A DNA stretch of 64,000 nt from Acidimicrobiales bacterium (GCA_029263215.1 JAJCXY010000041.1:62001-126000); one strand, 5' to 3'. Counted from the stretch's first letter, positions 15,730 through 25,528 are shown. Notes: generated by a model not told the origin, from the sequence alone. A program made the numbers and translations.

Positions 15730-17262
15730 TCAGCCGATCTGCTTGCCTTCGGCTTCCCAATAGGGCTGCCTCAGCTTGTACTTCTGGAGCTTTCCGGTGG
15801 CGGTGCGGGCCAGCTCATCACGGAACTCCACCGAGGTCGGGCACTTGTAGTGGGCGATGAGTTCGCGGCAGTGATCGATCAATTCACGTTCGGTGGCTTC
15901 GGCCCCCGATGCCAACACCACCAAGGCCTTTATCGTCTCGCCCCACTTGGGATCAGGCACACCGATCACTGCGGTTTCGGCCACCGCCGGGTGTGAGAAC
16001 AAGGCATCCTCGACCTCGATCGACGACACATTCTCACCACCGGAGATGATGACATCCTTCTTACGATCGGCGATGGTGAGATAGTTGTCGTCGTCGATGT
16101 AACCGCCGTCGCCGGTGTGGAACCAGTTGTCGGCGAGCGCATCGGAGGTGGCCTCTGGGTTGTCCCAGTACGACTTGAGAACCACGTTGCCGCGGGCGAG
16201 GATCTCTCCGCTGTCGTTGGTGGCCATCGTGATACCCACCGCGGGCGCTCCTGCTCGTGACAACTTCGCGGCGCGTTCTCCCGGAGTGAGGTCGTCCCAC
16301 TCGGCGCGCTTGCGGTTGATCGTCAGCAGGGGCGCGGTTTCGGTGAGGCCATAGATCTGGATGAACTCCCAGCCCAGTTCGGTCTCGACCCGTTCGATGG
16401 TGCGGGTGGGCGGTGGAGCGCCGGCCACGATGATGCGGACCTTGTCGCGACCGGGTACTTCGCCGTCCCACTCCGCCGCCGCGTCGAGAACCGAGGCCAC
16501 CACCGCCGGAGCGCCACACATGATGGTCACTCCGTGCTTGTCGACTCGTCGCAGAATGTCGGCGCCGTCGACCTTGCGCAGCACTACCTGGGGCACACCC
16601 ATGGCAGTCATGGTGTAAGGCATTCCCCAGCCATTGCAATGGAACATGGGAAGGGTATGGAGGTAGACATCGCGGTCGTTGACGCCCGTATGCCATCCGA
16701 ACGTGGCGGCGTTGACCCAGAGGTTGCGGTGGGTCATCTCCACCCCCTTGGGCCGTGCCGTCGTGCCGCTGGTGTAGTTGATCGTGGCCGTGGCGCTTTC
16801 GTCGGGTGTCCAAGGCGTGGGCTCCACACCCACCCTGTAGAGGGAATCAGACTCCTCGCCGGCGATGAATCGATGCTCGACCGGGATGTCGCCCAAGGCG
16901 CCCTCGAGTTCGGGGTCGATGATCAAGACCTCTGCACCCGACTGCTCGACTATGTACTCCACCTCGGCCCGGCTCAGACGGAAGTTGATCGGCACGGCGA
17001 CGCGGCCGTAGGCGCTCGCTCCGAACAAGGTGACCAGGAGGCGGGCCGCGTTCTGCGACACCATCGCAACCCTTGCTCCGTGCTCGACCCCGAGCTCGTC
17101 GAGGCCTGCCGCCATTCCCGAGGACAGCTCCTCGAAGCGACGGTAGGTGAGCCCTTCGAGGCCGGGCGCGGGCTGATCGGGTTCATCGATGATTCCGATG
17201 CGATCGCCGTAGACGAGCGAGGCCCGACGAAGATGATCGGCGATGGTGAGTGGGATTTCCAT
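15730..17262 (-). CDS. Acyl-CoA synthetase (AMP-forming)
   Basis: A 510-residue adenylate-forming ligase of the long/medium-chain acyl-CoA synthetase type: carboxylate + ATP + CoA gives acyl-CoA + AMP + PPi. Motifs visible are the phosphate loop TINYTSGTTARPKGVEMTHRN (within about residues 157-177), YGLTETAP (about 301-308), GDGGYIDDDNYLTIADRKKD (hinge region) and the catalytic Lys in RTATGKLQKYKLR near the C-terminus. The length is typical. The acyl preference cannot be read with confidence; the LPMFHCNGWGMPYT segment resembles fatty-acyl and arylpropionate-type members. An AGGAGGG ribosome binding site precedes ATG. It follows the giant-protein operon on the same strand after 33 nt. Confidence 0.92.
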   Translation of the reverse strand: MEIPLTIADHLRRASLVYGDRIGIIDEPDQPAPGLEGLTYRRFEELSSGMAAGLDELGVEHGARVAMVSQNAARLLVTLFGASAYGRVAVPINFRLSRAEVEYIVEQSGAEVLIIDPELEGALGDIPVEHRFIAGEESDSLYRVGVEPTPWTPDESATATINYTSGTTARPKGVEMTHRNLWVNAATFGWHTGVNDRDVYLHTLPMFHCNGWGMPYTMTAMGVPQVVLRKVDGADILRRVDKHGVTIMCGAPAVVASVLDAAAEWDGEVPGRDKVRIIVAGAPPPTRTIERVETELGWEFIQIYGLTETAPLLTINRKRAEWDDLTPGERAAKLSRAGAPAVGITMATNDSGEILARGNVVLKSYWDNPEATSDALADNWFHTGDGGYIDDDNYLTIADRKKDVIISGGENVSSIEVEDALFSHPAVAETAVIGVPDPKWGETIKALVVLASGAEATERELIDHCRELIAHYKCPTSVEFRDELARTATGKLQKYKLRQPYWEAEGKQIG

Positions 17263-17295
17263 GAAGCCCTCCTGGCAACGGGTGGGTCGTGTGGG

Positions 17296-18288
17296 TTACT
17301 CCCCAGCTCGCCCAGGAGGATTGTGTAGCACAGCCAGCTCAGCAGCCAATCCCGTGACCCGTTGCTTGGTGTCGACGGTGACGATTGAGATGTGTCCCGG
17401 TGCTCCCGGAGCGATGCGCAGAGCAGCGCCCGCCACACCGATGAGAACCAGGTGGTCGCTCCAGGTTGTGAGTTCGCCGTCGTGTTGGGTGGTTCGTTGC
17501 CAGCGCCAGCCGGGTGCGCCCGGTGGGAACAGGCCGGCGAGCGCCACCAGCACCTCTGCGGGAGTAACGGCCGTGCTCTCGATGGTGATCAGCTCCGTGG
17601 TGGTCAGCTTCTGAAGTGAGGCCCTGGTTTCCTCGCCGCCGGGCATAGAAGTGACTCCGCCGATCAGGCGGGTAATTAGCCGGAGGTCGTCGGGTGCAGG
17701 GACGGTGGGATCGGGGGCGGCGTGATCGATCACCGCCTCGATGGGTAGTGCCGCGGGGGGCACTCCTGCCGCCACCGCCGCCCGAGCGGCTTCAAATACT
17801 GCGGCAAAGGCCAGGGCGTCGCCCGTTGCGAGATGCAGGTCGAGCGATACGCCGGGATCGAGGTCGGGATCGGTTCCCGACAGAACAGGGGTGAGCAGAC
17901 CACCTAGTGACTTCGGTGTAACCGGCCCGGAAATCACGACCATGTCGCTGACCTCGTTGACCGCCACCCCTGTCTCGTGGTTGAGGCAGGCTCGAACCGA
18001 GGCGACGTCGAGGCCGTTCCAGATCCGGAGGTCGACGACAGAGTGAGGTTCGAGAACGACCTGAGCTACCGCCGCGAAGCCAGCTGAGACCACCAGCTCG
18101 CCCGGCCCTCGCTCCACGAGTCCGAACGACTCGAGCTGGCCCCTCTGAACTCGAGTGATCGGGCTTGCATCGCCGAGGCGGTGTCGTGGGCTGAGCGGGT
18201 TGGCTCCACCGACCCGGTCGAGCAGGTGGGCCAGTACGCCACGAGGAAGAGCCGGCACTTGGGTGATGGCAGGGGGTGCGACACTCAC
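17296..18288 (-). CDS. Unknown protein coupled to the 2022-residue protein
   Basis: A 330-residue protein without signal peptide or TM helices, mixed alpha/beta. It has a possible N-terminal helical segment (LPRGVLAHLLDRVGG), a middle with VRACLNHETGVAVNEVSDMVVISG and LLTPVLSGTD, and a C-terminal part with WQRTTQHDGELTTWSDHLVLIGVAGAALRI split over two strands. Its size and alternating strands vaguely resemble cytosolic secretion chaperones of the EspG type, but no diagnostic motif is present, so I assign no function. Its ATG overlaps the stop of the giant protein by 4 nt (18285-18288), which ties its translation, and probably its role, to that protein. Confidence 0.7.
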   Translation of the reverse strand: MSVAPPAITQVPALPRGVLAHLLDRVGGANPLSPRHRLGDASPITRVQRGQLESFGLVERGPGELVVSAGFAAVAQVVLEPHSVVDLRIWNGLDVASVRACLNHETGVAVNEVSDMVVISGPVTPKSLGGLLTPVLSGTDPDLDPGVSLDLHLATGDALAFAAVFEAARAAVAAGVPPAALPIEAVIDHAAPDPTVPAPDDLRLITRLIGGVTSMPGGEETRASLQKLTTTELITIESTAVTPAEVLVALAGLFPPGAPGWRWQRTTQHDGELTTWSDHLVLIGVAGAALRIAPGAPGHISIVTVDTKQRVTGLAAELAVLHNPPGRAGE

Positions 18289-21200
18289 GGGAGTCCCTCC
18301 TCCTGCTCGGCTGCAGCGAGGACCGCTCGTATGAGAGCGGCAGAGTCCATTGGCCGGGTGGATGTGCCTGGGGTGGTCGTGGCGGAGGTGCTGTCGAGCG
18401 GAGTGGCGGGACGAGCGAAGGCGAGCTCGGCGTGAGGGTCAGACATGCGGCTCAAGGACTGGGCGAGCGACATGTCGGGGTTGCCGTAGGCGGCGCCGAG
18501 TGACCGGGTCAGGTCAGGAATCTCGGTGGGCAGGTCGAGGCCGTGGCCGGCCCGCAGGACAGAAGCCATCGCGTTGACCTGGTCGGCGTTAAGCGGGGGC
18601 ACCTCCAGCCCCTGACGCCTGAGCCCCTCACGCTGGTCGAGAAGTTCCACCACACCCTTGCGGGCTTGCTCGACAGCTTCGGGCGGGTTGAGCTCGGCGT
18701 AGAACCGCGCCTTCTCCTCCCACATCAGCTGGGCGCCCCTGGGATCGCTGATCGTACCGAGTCCGTCCTTGGTGCGAGCCGCCTCGGCGGTGGTCTGGCC
18801 CTGTTCGGCCACCTGCAGGGCCGGTCGGGGGTTGTTGGCGGGATCGGCCTCCCAGGCGGCTTGGCGGGCCTGGAGTGCATCGGACTGCTCTTGATGGGAG
18901 GCACGCCACTCGCCGGGATCGACCACCAGTTCGTTGTCGGGGTCGCCGGCGCGACGGACCACCATCTCCGGCTCACCCTGGCTGTTGTTGCGCATGAACG
19001 CCTGGTCGCCGGCCTGCATAGTGCCGCTCTCGCGAAGCGCCGGGGTGACCGCGGCGACCGTGTCGCGGTCGACCACCGACACCCAGCGGGTGGCCTGGTC
19101 GGAGTTGGCGCTCGACGCCTCCACATGGGCGCGGTCGGTGAATAGTTGGTTGTGGGTCTCGGCGACAGCACGCGCCTGGATCTGTTGGGGTGTCCACGGC
19201 GGTTTGCCGTGCTGAAGGTGGGAGAGTTCGGCGGCCCGGTGCTGCACCTGCTCCACGAGGTGGGTGGGCATGCCTCCGGAGTTGTCGTAGATGGTGCGGA
19301 TCTCTCCCGCCATGTCGGCGTAGGCGCCCTGTTCCCAGTGTTGGCGGGGAATCTCGATGAGCTCAACACCACCGTTGGCGGTGGGACGGCGAATGACCAT
19401 TCGGGCATCGCGGTCGGCCCCCAGTGAAGGGGCGCGTCCCGGCGTGGAGAAGTTGTCGATGGCGATCTCATCGCCGGGTCTCAGCATCGCTTCCACCGCC
19501 GGAACGCGTGAGACTCGCTCGACCGTACGATCGTTGGATCGACCGTAGATCCTGTCGCGGGTGTTGTTGATCGTGGCCTGCACCTCACCCGGAGCGTTCT
19601 TGCCGGTGCGGCTGCCTGCAGTGTCACTGAGGCCTTCGAGCACCAAGCGCTCATCTGTGACCGGTCGAAGGTCGGTGGGGTCGGGGTCGACGCGTACCCT
19701 CCGGGCCACCCCGTCGTCGCCGACGACCACTCGGGAGGTTGGTCCCGCGGGTTCGTAAGTGCGTTGACCGAATGCATCTTGCACCAGCTGGCTCTGTTGC
19801 TCCAACGGGATCGTGCCGCGGGGTTTACCGTCGCGAGCGAGCTGGGAGAGCATGGCATCTTCAGCCCGCTGGGCGGCCCGCGTAGGAGCGTCACGGATCA
19901 CCGGCAGGGTGTCGTCGCCGGCCAGGTCGGGTCGTAGTAGCCCCGGCTCGGCCATACCGCTGAGGCGACCTCCGGCCCGTCCTCCCGCCCAGCCGCCGGC
20001 GCCGCCGGCCATGCCGTCCATGACTCCATCGCCGAACGAGCCGCCCTGCATCCAGGTGGCCCAACCGGCGGTGACACCTCCGAGTCCCTGGCGAGCCATA
20101 CCTTGCAACATCCCGGGAGGCAGCTGGTCGAGCCCCGCGCCGAGCATGCCGCTCCCGAATCCGGCTCCGAACGACACTTCTGCCGCGGCCAGCGCTTGTT
20201 CATGACTGGCGCCATCGAGCCGGGCACGGGCGTAGGCCTCCATGGCGTCGCCGGTGCCGGAGGCATAGGCGGTGAGGGGACTGGGGACTCCCGGCATCGA
20301 GCCCATGCGACCGACCGCGGCATCGCGGACGCCGGCGAGCACGCCGAGGCCCGAGCGGGCCGCTATCTGGGCCGCGCTCTCGCCGCGCTGCCACGAAAGG
20401 GCACCTTCCGATACGGCATTGATGGTGGAAAGGCCGGCCGCGGTGTAGGCAACCCCCGCCGGTCCGGTGACCACCACCATGCCGGTGCGGGCCGCGGCCT
20501 CGACGGCTCGCGCCGTGAGTTCCCCGGCGCGGGCCGCGTTGGCGACGGTGTTCTGCCACTCGGCCTCGGCCTGGGAGGCATCCATCTGGTCGAACATCCA
20601 GTCGGAGTAGATACCGGCGAGTTCGCCGTAGTCGCCACGTTCGAGGGCTGCTTCGATCACGCCGTCCATCGTCGGGTCTCCCGCCGTGGCTCGGATGGCT
20701 CCTGCGACGGCTCTGTCGCGGAATTGCTCCTGCTGTCGCTCCCACTCCTCTATCAGGGCCCGGTCGGCGGCCATCGCGGCGGCGTCGGCTGCTTGTTGGG
20801 CAGCCCACTCGCCCTGACGGGCGCGCCAGTCCTGTTCGGTTGTAGTCCAAAAATCCCCTGAGATGCCGCGACGAACCCGATCGGCGTAGACGTCCATCTC
20901 CCTCGGATCGGTGAAGTAGACGCGACGCTCGAGGTTGGGGTCGTAGATCGAGAGCTCACCGATCTGCTCGGTGATGATCTGTTGGGCGCGGTCGGCCGGT
21001 AGGACGCGCCAGGTCGCCTCGTCTTCGTCGTAGAACTCGATGTTCCCCTCAGGGCCAACCGTTAGTGGATCGCCCCACTGGTCGTGGACCACAGCGCCGG
21101 GCTGCAGGTCTCCTCGGCCGGTTCGTTCGGGCCTGTCCCGGGCCGACACGGCGTCGCGCACATCACTGATCGACATGCCCGCTTCGATGAGACCCACTCC

Positions 21201-24200
21201 GGCCATCCCGGCCGAGCCGAGGATGCCGACGATAGCGGCTGCGATGGCGGCTCTCTCAGCATCTGAGGCATCGTCATCGGCGATCAGGTCGACCAGGGCC
21301 TCGGTCTCGGGGTCGAGCGTTGAATCGCTGTCGTCGACATCCTCAGCTGCTGCCTCGGTGGTGGTGGGTGCTGGAGCCGATGAATCGATCACCTGTATCG
21401 ATGAGGTGGCACCCGACCCGAACGCGTTCCACGACGCGATCACATTGGCGATGGAGACGTCTCCGGGTTCGCAATGGTGGCAACGGTAGAAATACGAGCC
21501 CCACGGGAACTGGCCGTTGACCTCCACGTTGGGTCCGTCGTTGTAGTTCCAGTCGGTCCAGATCCACACCTGCCCGTCGGCTGGCGCTGTGAACGGCTTC
21601 TCCTGGGTGGCGACCGGCTGGGCATCGCCCATCATGTGGAAACCGCGATGGAGGCAACCTTCCTCTCGCGAGGCCGGTGGCAGAGGTGTGCCGTTGGCGT
21701 CGGCCCCGCAGCGGCGTTCCTCGGGGATCTCATAGGGCCGTAGGGCACTGCGCCAGTTGTCTTCGTTGCCCCAGCGGTTGTAACCGCGGTCCCACTCGCC
21801 GAGACGAGGTTGGGCGATGTCGAAGCCGAACTCGTGCCGCGTATTGCCCCTACCGTCCATTCCCACCGTAATCGGCTCGATCAAGGCACCGCGACTGCAT
21901 GCGGTGCTGTTGGGATCGGTGACGAGCTGGCCGACCGTTCCGGTGTCGACTCCGGCGATCCCGGGCACACCATTGGCGAGGACCTGCACCACCTCCTGGA
22001 AGACGGGGCACCCGTGGCGGACCGCCGAGTCGTCGGCGGCCGGAGGTGGTGGCAGCGAGTCGAGGACGCCTTGGATGGTGAGACCGCCGAGATCGCAGTC
22101 GATGGTGATGGTGGGGCGGGTGGCGTTGAACTCGTTGATGCGGACATCTGGACCCGAGACCATGGTGACAGCGATGGCGCCCAGACCATTGCTCGCTTCG
22201 AGCAGATCTTGGGATCGAACAGAGCCCACCGGGCGCCCGCAGGAGCCAGGATCTTCGTGGTCGATCAGGTTGGCCGGCCCGAAGGGAGCGCCGAGCGAGG
22301 GGCCCCCGAAGGCACCGCCGCCTCCGGCGCCTTCGATCGCCACCGACGTGATGTCGGTGAGGCTGCCCGCTGAGGTGAGGACGGACACCTCTCCGTCGAG
22401 CGGAGTGATGGTGGCATCAGCGAGATAGTCGATGCTGCAACAGAACCCGTCGCTGCGGGGCTTGAAGGTGAACGTTTCGGAGAGATCGTAAGTGGTGCCC
22501 TGGGCTTCCTCGGTCCAGCTGACGTCTCGTACCAGGGGTTCGGGCGGGGAGTCGAGCGCCTGAGGTATCTCCAGCAATGCGGTCGGCTTGCCCTTGTCGG
22601 CGAAGATTCCGCCGTTGAACTCGACCTCGGTCCAGTCGATGCCGCCGATCAGCGAGTTGGTCGCGTCGGTGCGGTTCTCGGGCAGGATCGCGCCCCGTAC
22701 CAGAGTCGCAGCAGGGTCATCCTGTGCATCAGATTCACCGGTATTGAATGCCAGTACCGCTGGTGCTGCGATCAGGAACAGCACCGTGGCGGCGCCGGCC
22801 AGCCGAGTCTTCTTCACCTGCGGCGTTCGGCCGACGAAAAGCCCGGCAGTCATCGCCGCCGACAGGAAGGTGCCCGCCACTCCGATCGATGCCATGCCGG
22901 TGCGGTTGAGAATGCCGGCCAGTTGGGCGAGAACGATGCCCCCGGCAAAAGCGGCGATCGCGATCTGGTTGCGTTGGGCGTAGAGCCCTTTCTCCTTCAG
23001 GAACACCTGCAGGTTGCTGCCTTGCCACCATCCGAGTCCACCGCCACCGACCACAGCCAAGGCCATCGCCCACACCGGTGTTTCGCGGGAAAACACGAAC
23101 AGCATGGCGAGCCCGACGCTGATCGAGATCACTATCCGGGCCACGTCCATGCGGGGCCGGAGCCGTGTCGGACGTTTTACGGTGAGAAAGGTGACGAACA
23201 GCATCAGGACGGAGATGACGATCGCGATGAACCCGGCGACCCTCACGAGCGTGCCGATCGTCTCGCCGCTCACGCCGACGATCGAGCCGGGCTGCCCGGT
23301 CGGCGACGCTCCAGTCGGTGATGCAACGGACTGGGGGTTCCGTATCGGGGGTGGATCGCCAGCGATCAGTTCCGGAGCAAACGCGGCTTCGAACTCAGGA
23401 GGGAGAGGGGTGTACCAATCGTCGATGGGAACGATTGTGACGCCCTCACAGGTGGCCACCGACTCACTGCCGCTGTCTCTCAGGGCACGCGCCGCCTCGC
23501 GCACGGGACCGAGATCGACCGGATCGGGGCTGAACAACTCGTAGTAGACGAGTGCGGCAAATCGGCCGTCGGATGCCTCGGTGCCCCACCCCATGGAGAA
23601 AGCACTCGGCTCCGAGCAAACGAAGGTTCGATCCTCGGGTGGTGTGCCGATGAGAGCGAACACCTTGGTCATCGAACCGATTCGGATGAGACCCCCATCC
23701 TCGAGCTCCTCCTCATAGGAGCAACGGAAAGCCGAGAATCCCCGCTCCGAGGTGAAGGTACCCCCATCGACCGCCGCGGAGCCGAGGAGGGCCGGGCAGG
23801 TGATCTCAGCGGGGCACGGTGCGGCAAACGGACGACCGAAGTCCAACATGGCATCGAGAGATGCTTCCAGGCCATTGCCGGAATCTCGAAATCCGAGTTG
23901 TTCGGAGTATGAGGCCTGAATGGAGTGGGTGGTGTCGACCTTTCCGACGAAGCGAATCACATCTCCGAAGGCAGGTGACTCGTCATCAAAGTCGTTGGTT
24001 CGACTCTCGGAGCCGCAGGAGCCGGTAGTGGTCGCTCCAGGCTTGAACCACTCGACCTTCAAGGTGAGCACGCGCTCCTGGTCGCTCGTGACGTAGTCGC
24101 ACTCGATGAGTACGCGATCACCATCAAGAAATATCCCGTTGTTCACGGAGAAGTCGGAGTTGTCGCGGGTGGCCCCCGTTGATGTGGTTGCCGGACACGG

Positions 24201-24353
24201 GACGGCGGCAACCACCGCGGCCTTCTGTTCGTCCGTTGCCGTGCCGTCGATCGGTGGGATGTCGAGGGGGTCCTGGGCCGCGACCGGCGCCGCTCCCAAC
24301 AGGGTTCCCAGGGCCACGATTGCAGCCAGGAGGTTTCGCAGAGCGCGGCTCAT
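18285..24353 (-). CDS. Giant secreted/polytopic membrane protein, 2022 residues
   Basis: Not assignable to a known family by eye. Order: signal peptide 1-26 (MSRALRNLLAAIVALGTLLG, cleavage after VAA); a Cys-containing extracytoplasmic region to about 360; six TM helices at about 365-535, including FIAIVISVLMLFVTFL, IAIAAFAGGIVLAQLAGIL and VLFLIAAPAVLAF; a second Cys-rich region, about 540-1030, with WIWTDWNYNDGPNVEVNG and YRCHHCEPGD; a seventh hydrophobic segment at about 1033-1058 (AAIAAAIVGILGSAGMAGVG); then about 960 residues rich in Ala, Arg, Gln and Glu. That last part contains a coiled-coil-like stretch (EEWERQQEQFRDRAVAG), a Gly-rich segment near 1430-1465 and two diverged copies of a PGDE...VIRR module near 1622 and 1776. 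It is encoded between an SLH/PASTA anchor protein and an unknown protein, with 4-nt overlaps at both ends. Topology puts the C-terminal part in the cytosol if segment 7 spans the membrane (inference). Confidence 0.75.
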   Translation of the reverse strand: MSRALRNLLAAIVALGTLLGAAPVAAQDPLDIPPIDGTATDEQKAAVVAAVPCPATTSTGATRDNSDFSVNNGIFLDGDRVLIECDYVTSDQERVLTLKVEWFKPGATTTGSCGSESRTNDFDDESPAFGDVIRFVGKVDTTHSIQASYSEQLGFRDSGNGLEASLDAMLDFGRPFAAPCPAEITCPALLGSAAVDGGTFTSERGFSAFRCSYEEELEDGGLIRIGSMTKVFALIGTPPEDRTFVCSEPSAFSMGWGTEASDGRFAALVYYELFSPDPVDLGPVREAARALRDSGSESVATCEGVTIVPIDDWYTPLPPEFEAAFAPELIAGDPPPIRNPQSVASPTGASPTGQPGSIVGVSGETIGTLVRVAGFIAIVISVLMLFVTFLTVKRPTRLRPRMDVARIVISISVGLAMLFVFSRETPVWAMALAVVGGGGLGWWQGSNLQVFLKEKGLYAQRNQIAIAAFAGGIVLAQLAGILNRTGMASIGVAGTFLSAAMTAGLFVGRTPQVKKTRLAGAATVLFLIAAPAVLAFNTGESDAQDDPAATLVRGAILPENRTDATNSLIGGIDWTEVEFNGGIFADKGKPTALLEIPQALDSPPEPLVRDVSWTEEAQGTTYDLSETFTFKPRSDGFCCSIDYLADATITPLDGEVSVLTSAGSLTDITSVAIEGAGGGGAFGGPSLGAPFGPANLIDHEDPGSCGRPVGSVRSQDLLEASNGLGAIAVTMVSGPDVRINEFNATRPTITIDCDLGGLTIQGVLDSLPPPPAADDSAVRHGCPVFQEVVQVLANGVPGIAGVDTGTVGQLVTDPNSTACSRGALIEPITVGMDGRGNTRHEFGFDIAQPRLGEWDRGYNRWGNEDNWRSALRPYEIPEERRCGADANGTPLPPASREEGCLHRGFHMMGDAQPVATQEKPFTAPADGQVWIWTDWNYNDGPNVEVNGQFPWGSYFYRCHHCEPGDVSIANVIASWNAFGSGATSSIQVIDSSAPAPTTTEAAAEDVDDSDSTLDPETEALVDLIADDDASDAERAAIAAAIVGILGSAGMAGVGLIEAGMSISDVRDAVSARDRPERTGRGDLQPGAVVHDQWGDPLTVGPEGNIEFYDEDEATWRVLPADRAQQIITEQIGELSIYDPNLERRVYFTDPREMDVYADRVRRGISGDFWTTTEQDWRARQGEWAAQQAADAAAMAADRALIEEWERQQEQFRDRAVAGAIRATAGDPTMDGVIEAALERGDYGELAGIYSDWMFDQMDASQAEAEWQNTVANAARAGELTARAVEAAARTGMVVVTGPAGVAYTAAGLSTINAVSEGALSWQRGESAAQIAARSGLGVLAGVRDAAVGRMGSMPGVPSPLTAYASGTGDAMEAYARARLDGASHEQALAAAEVSFGAGFGSGMLGAGLDQLPPGMLQGMARQGLGGVTAGWATWMQGGSFGDGVMDGMAGGAGGWAGGRAGGRLSGMAEPGLLRPDLAGDDTLPVIRDAPTRAAQRAEDAMLSQLARDGKPRGTIPLEQQSQLVQDAFGQRTYEPAGPTSRVVVGDDGVARRVRVDPDPTDLRPVTDERLVLEGLSDTAGSRTGKNAPGEVQATINNTRDRIYGRSNDRTVERVSRVPAVEAMLRPGDEIAIDNFSTPGRAPSLGADRDARMVIRRPTANGGVELIEIPRQHWEQGAYADMAGEIRTIYDNSGGMPTHLVEQVQHRAAELSHLQHGKPPWTPQQIQARAVAETHNQLFTDRAHVEASSANSDQATRWVSVVDRDTVAAVTPALRESGTMQAGDQAFMRNNSQGEPEMVVRRAGDPDNELVVDPGEWRASHQEQSDALQARQAAWEADPANNPRPALQVAEQGQTTAEAARTKDGLGTISDPRGAQLMWEEKARFYAELNPPEAVEQARKGVVELLDQREGLRRQGLEVPPLNADQVNAMASVLRAGHGLDLPTEIPDLTRSLGAAYGNPDMSLAQSLSRMSDPHAELAFARPATPLDSTSATTTPGTSTRPMDSAALIRAVLAAAEQEEGLP

Positions 24354-25528
24354 TGCATCACCTCGGGGTCGACGTTGAGTTCGAGTCTGTAGAAGAGGAT
24401 GACCGACGTGATCCGGTCGAGGGGGCCATCGGGGTCGAAGGTGTTGGCCGATGTCCCACCCACCAGACCTTCCGAGAAGGCCCAGTCGAGTGCCGACGAG
24501 TAGAAGGAACCTGCCACTGCATCGGTGAAGGGGGCCGGGCCCGCCGGCACCGGCTCACCCACGGAACGCCAGGCAATGGTGACGAACTGGGCCCGCGTGA
24601 TAGGTGCATCCGGGTTGAACGTGCCGTCGGCCGTGCCGGTGACGTAACCCTCTTCGGCCGCCCAATCAGCGGCCGTCGCATAGAACGCGCCGACATCGAC
24701 ATCGGGATACCCGGCACTGGAGGTGGGCGGCGGTTCACAGAAGTAGCGCCACAAGACGGTGGTGAGCGCGGCGCGACTCATCGGGTCGCGTGGTTTCAGT
24801 TCGGCACCATCGCTCACGAGTCCGACTGCGGCGGCCCAGTTCGCGGCGGCCGTGCCTTCGTCGCTGAGGCCACTCGTATCGCCGAAGCCGGCCGCGGGAA
24901 CCGGGTCGGATACGTCGTTGCACTCCGGTGGTGGTGTCACGGCGATCCGGACCTCGACCGAGTCGCCGGCGTTGAGCTCGGTACCCGTGCCCGGTTCGGT
25001 CGAGATCACCGTGCCGGGTTCAACTCCTGCGTCCTCCACTTCCACCGTTGTCACCATGAGGCCGGCGCTTTCGAGCATCGTCTGGGCGGCAGCGGCGCTT
25101 AGGCCTGTCGCATCGGGAACCACGATCAGCGGAATCGTTGTGGTTGTGGTCGTGCTGGTGGTCGTTGATGTGGTTGTGGTCGATGTCGTGGTGGCTGCGG
25201 CGGTCGTGGTTGAGATGGCGAGAGTGGACGAGGTCGAAGAGTCTGTCGTGGCTATCTCGGCGTCGTCGCCGCCGAGAGCGAACCATCCGAGGCCGGCAAC
25301 GATCACCGCGACAACCGCGGCGATGACAACCCAACGTTTCGAATCGGATTCTGGGTCGAGGTTGGCTTCGGGTTCCGGCTCCGGGGGCTCGAGCGGCGGG
25401 GCCACGGATGGTGCTGTCGGCTCCGTTGCCGGACGGGTGTCGCTGGTCCAGCGCGAACCGTCCCAGTATCGAACCGATCCTTGCGGATCGAATGGATCAG
25501 CCAGCCAGCCAGCCGCCCGCTCGGTCAT
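24350..25528 (-). CDS. DUF2510-TM-PASTA-SLH wall-anchoring protein
   Basis: A 392-residue protein. DUF2510-type N-terminus (WLADPFDPQGSVRYWDGSRW, within about residues 8-28); Pro/Glu-rich linker; TM helix at about 66-85 (WVVIAAVVAVIVAGLGWFAL); Thr-rich stalk at about 93-132; one PASTA domain (about 134-198, IVVPDATGLSAAAAQTML then EPGTVISTEPGTGTELNAGD); three S-layer homology motifs (about 218-262, 275-325, 336-385) with YPDVDVGAFYATAADWAAEE and GTFNPDAPITRAQF. PASTA domains bind peptidoglycan stem peptides and SLH motifs bind wall polymers, so the outer part should grip the wall. It is the first gene of the operon with the giant protein (4-nt overlap) and is read from a leaderless promoter with TATGAT. 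Confidence 0.88.
   Translation of the reverse strand: MTERAAGWLADPFDPQGSVRYWDGSRWTSDTRPATEPTAPSVAPPLEPPEPEPEANLDPESDSKRWVVIAAVVAVIVAGLGWFALGGDDAEIATTDSSTSSTLAISTTTAAATTTSTTTTSTTTSTTTTTTIPLIVVPDATGLSAAAAQTMLESAGLMVTTVEVEDAGVEPGTVISTEPGTGTELNAGDSVEVRIAVTPPPECNDVSDPVPAAGFGDTSGLSDEGTAAANWAAAVGLVSDGAELKPRDPMSRAALTTVLWRYFCEPPPTSSAGYPDVDVGAFYATAADWAAEEGYVTGTADGTFNPDAPITRAQFVTIAWRSVGEPVPAGPAPFTDAVAGSFYSSALDWAFSEGLVGGTSANTFDPDGPLDRITSVILFYRLELNVDPEVMQ

Noticed and set aside
17296-18288. EspG-like ESX secretion chaperone
   Set aside because: Only general size and strand pattern agree; no ESX genes or WxG100 proteins are in the window.
22750-23265. TrbL/VirB6-like conjugation channel within the giant protein
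   Set aside because: Six TM helices are present, but no conjugation genes or family motifs accompany them.
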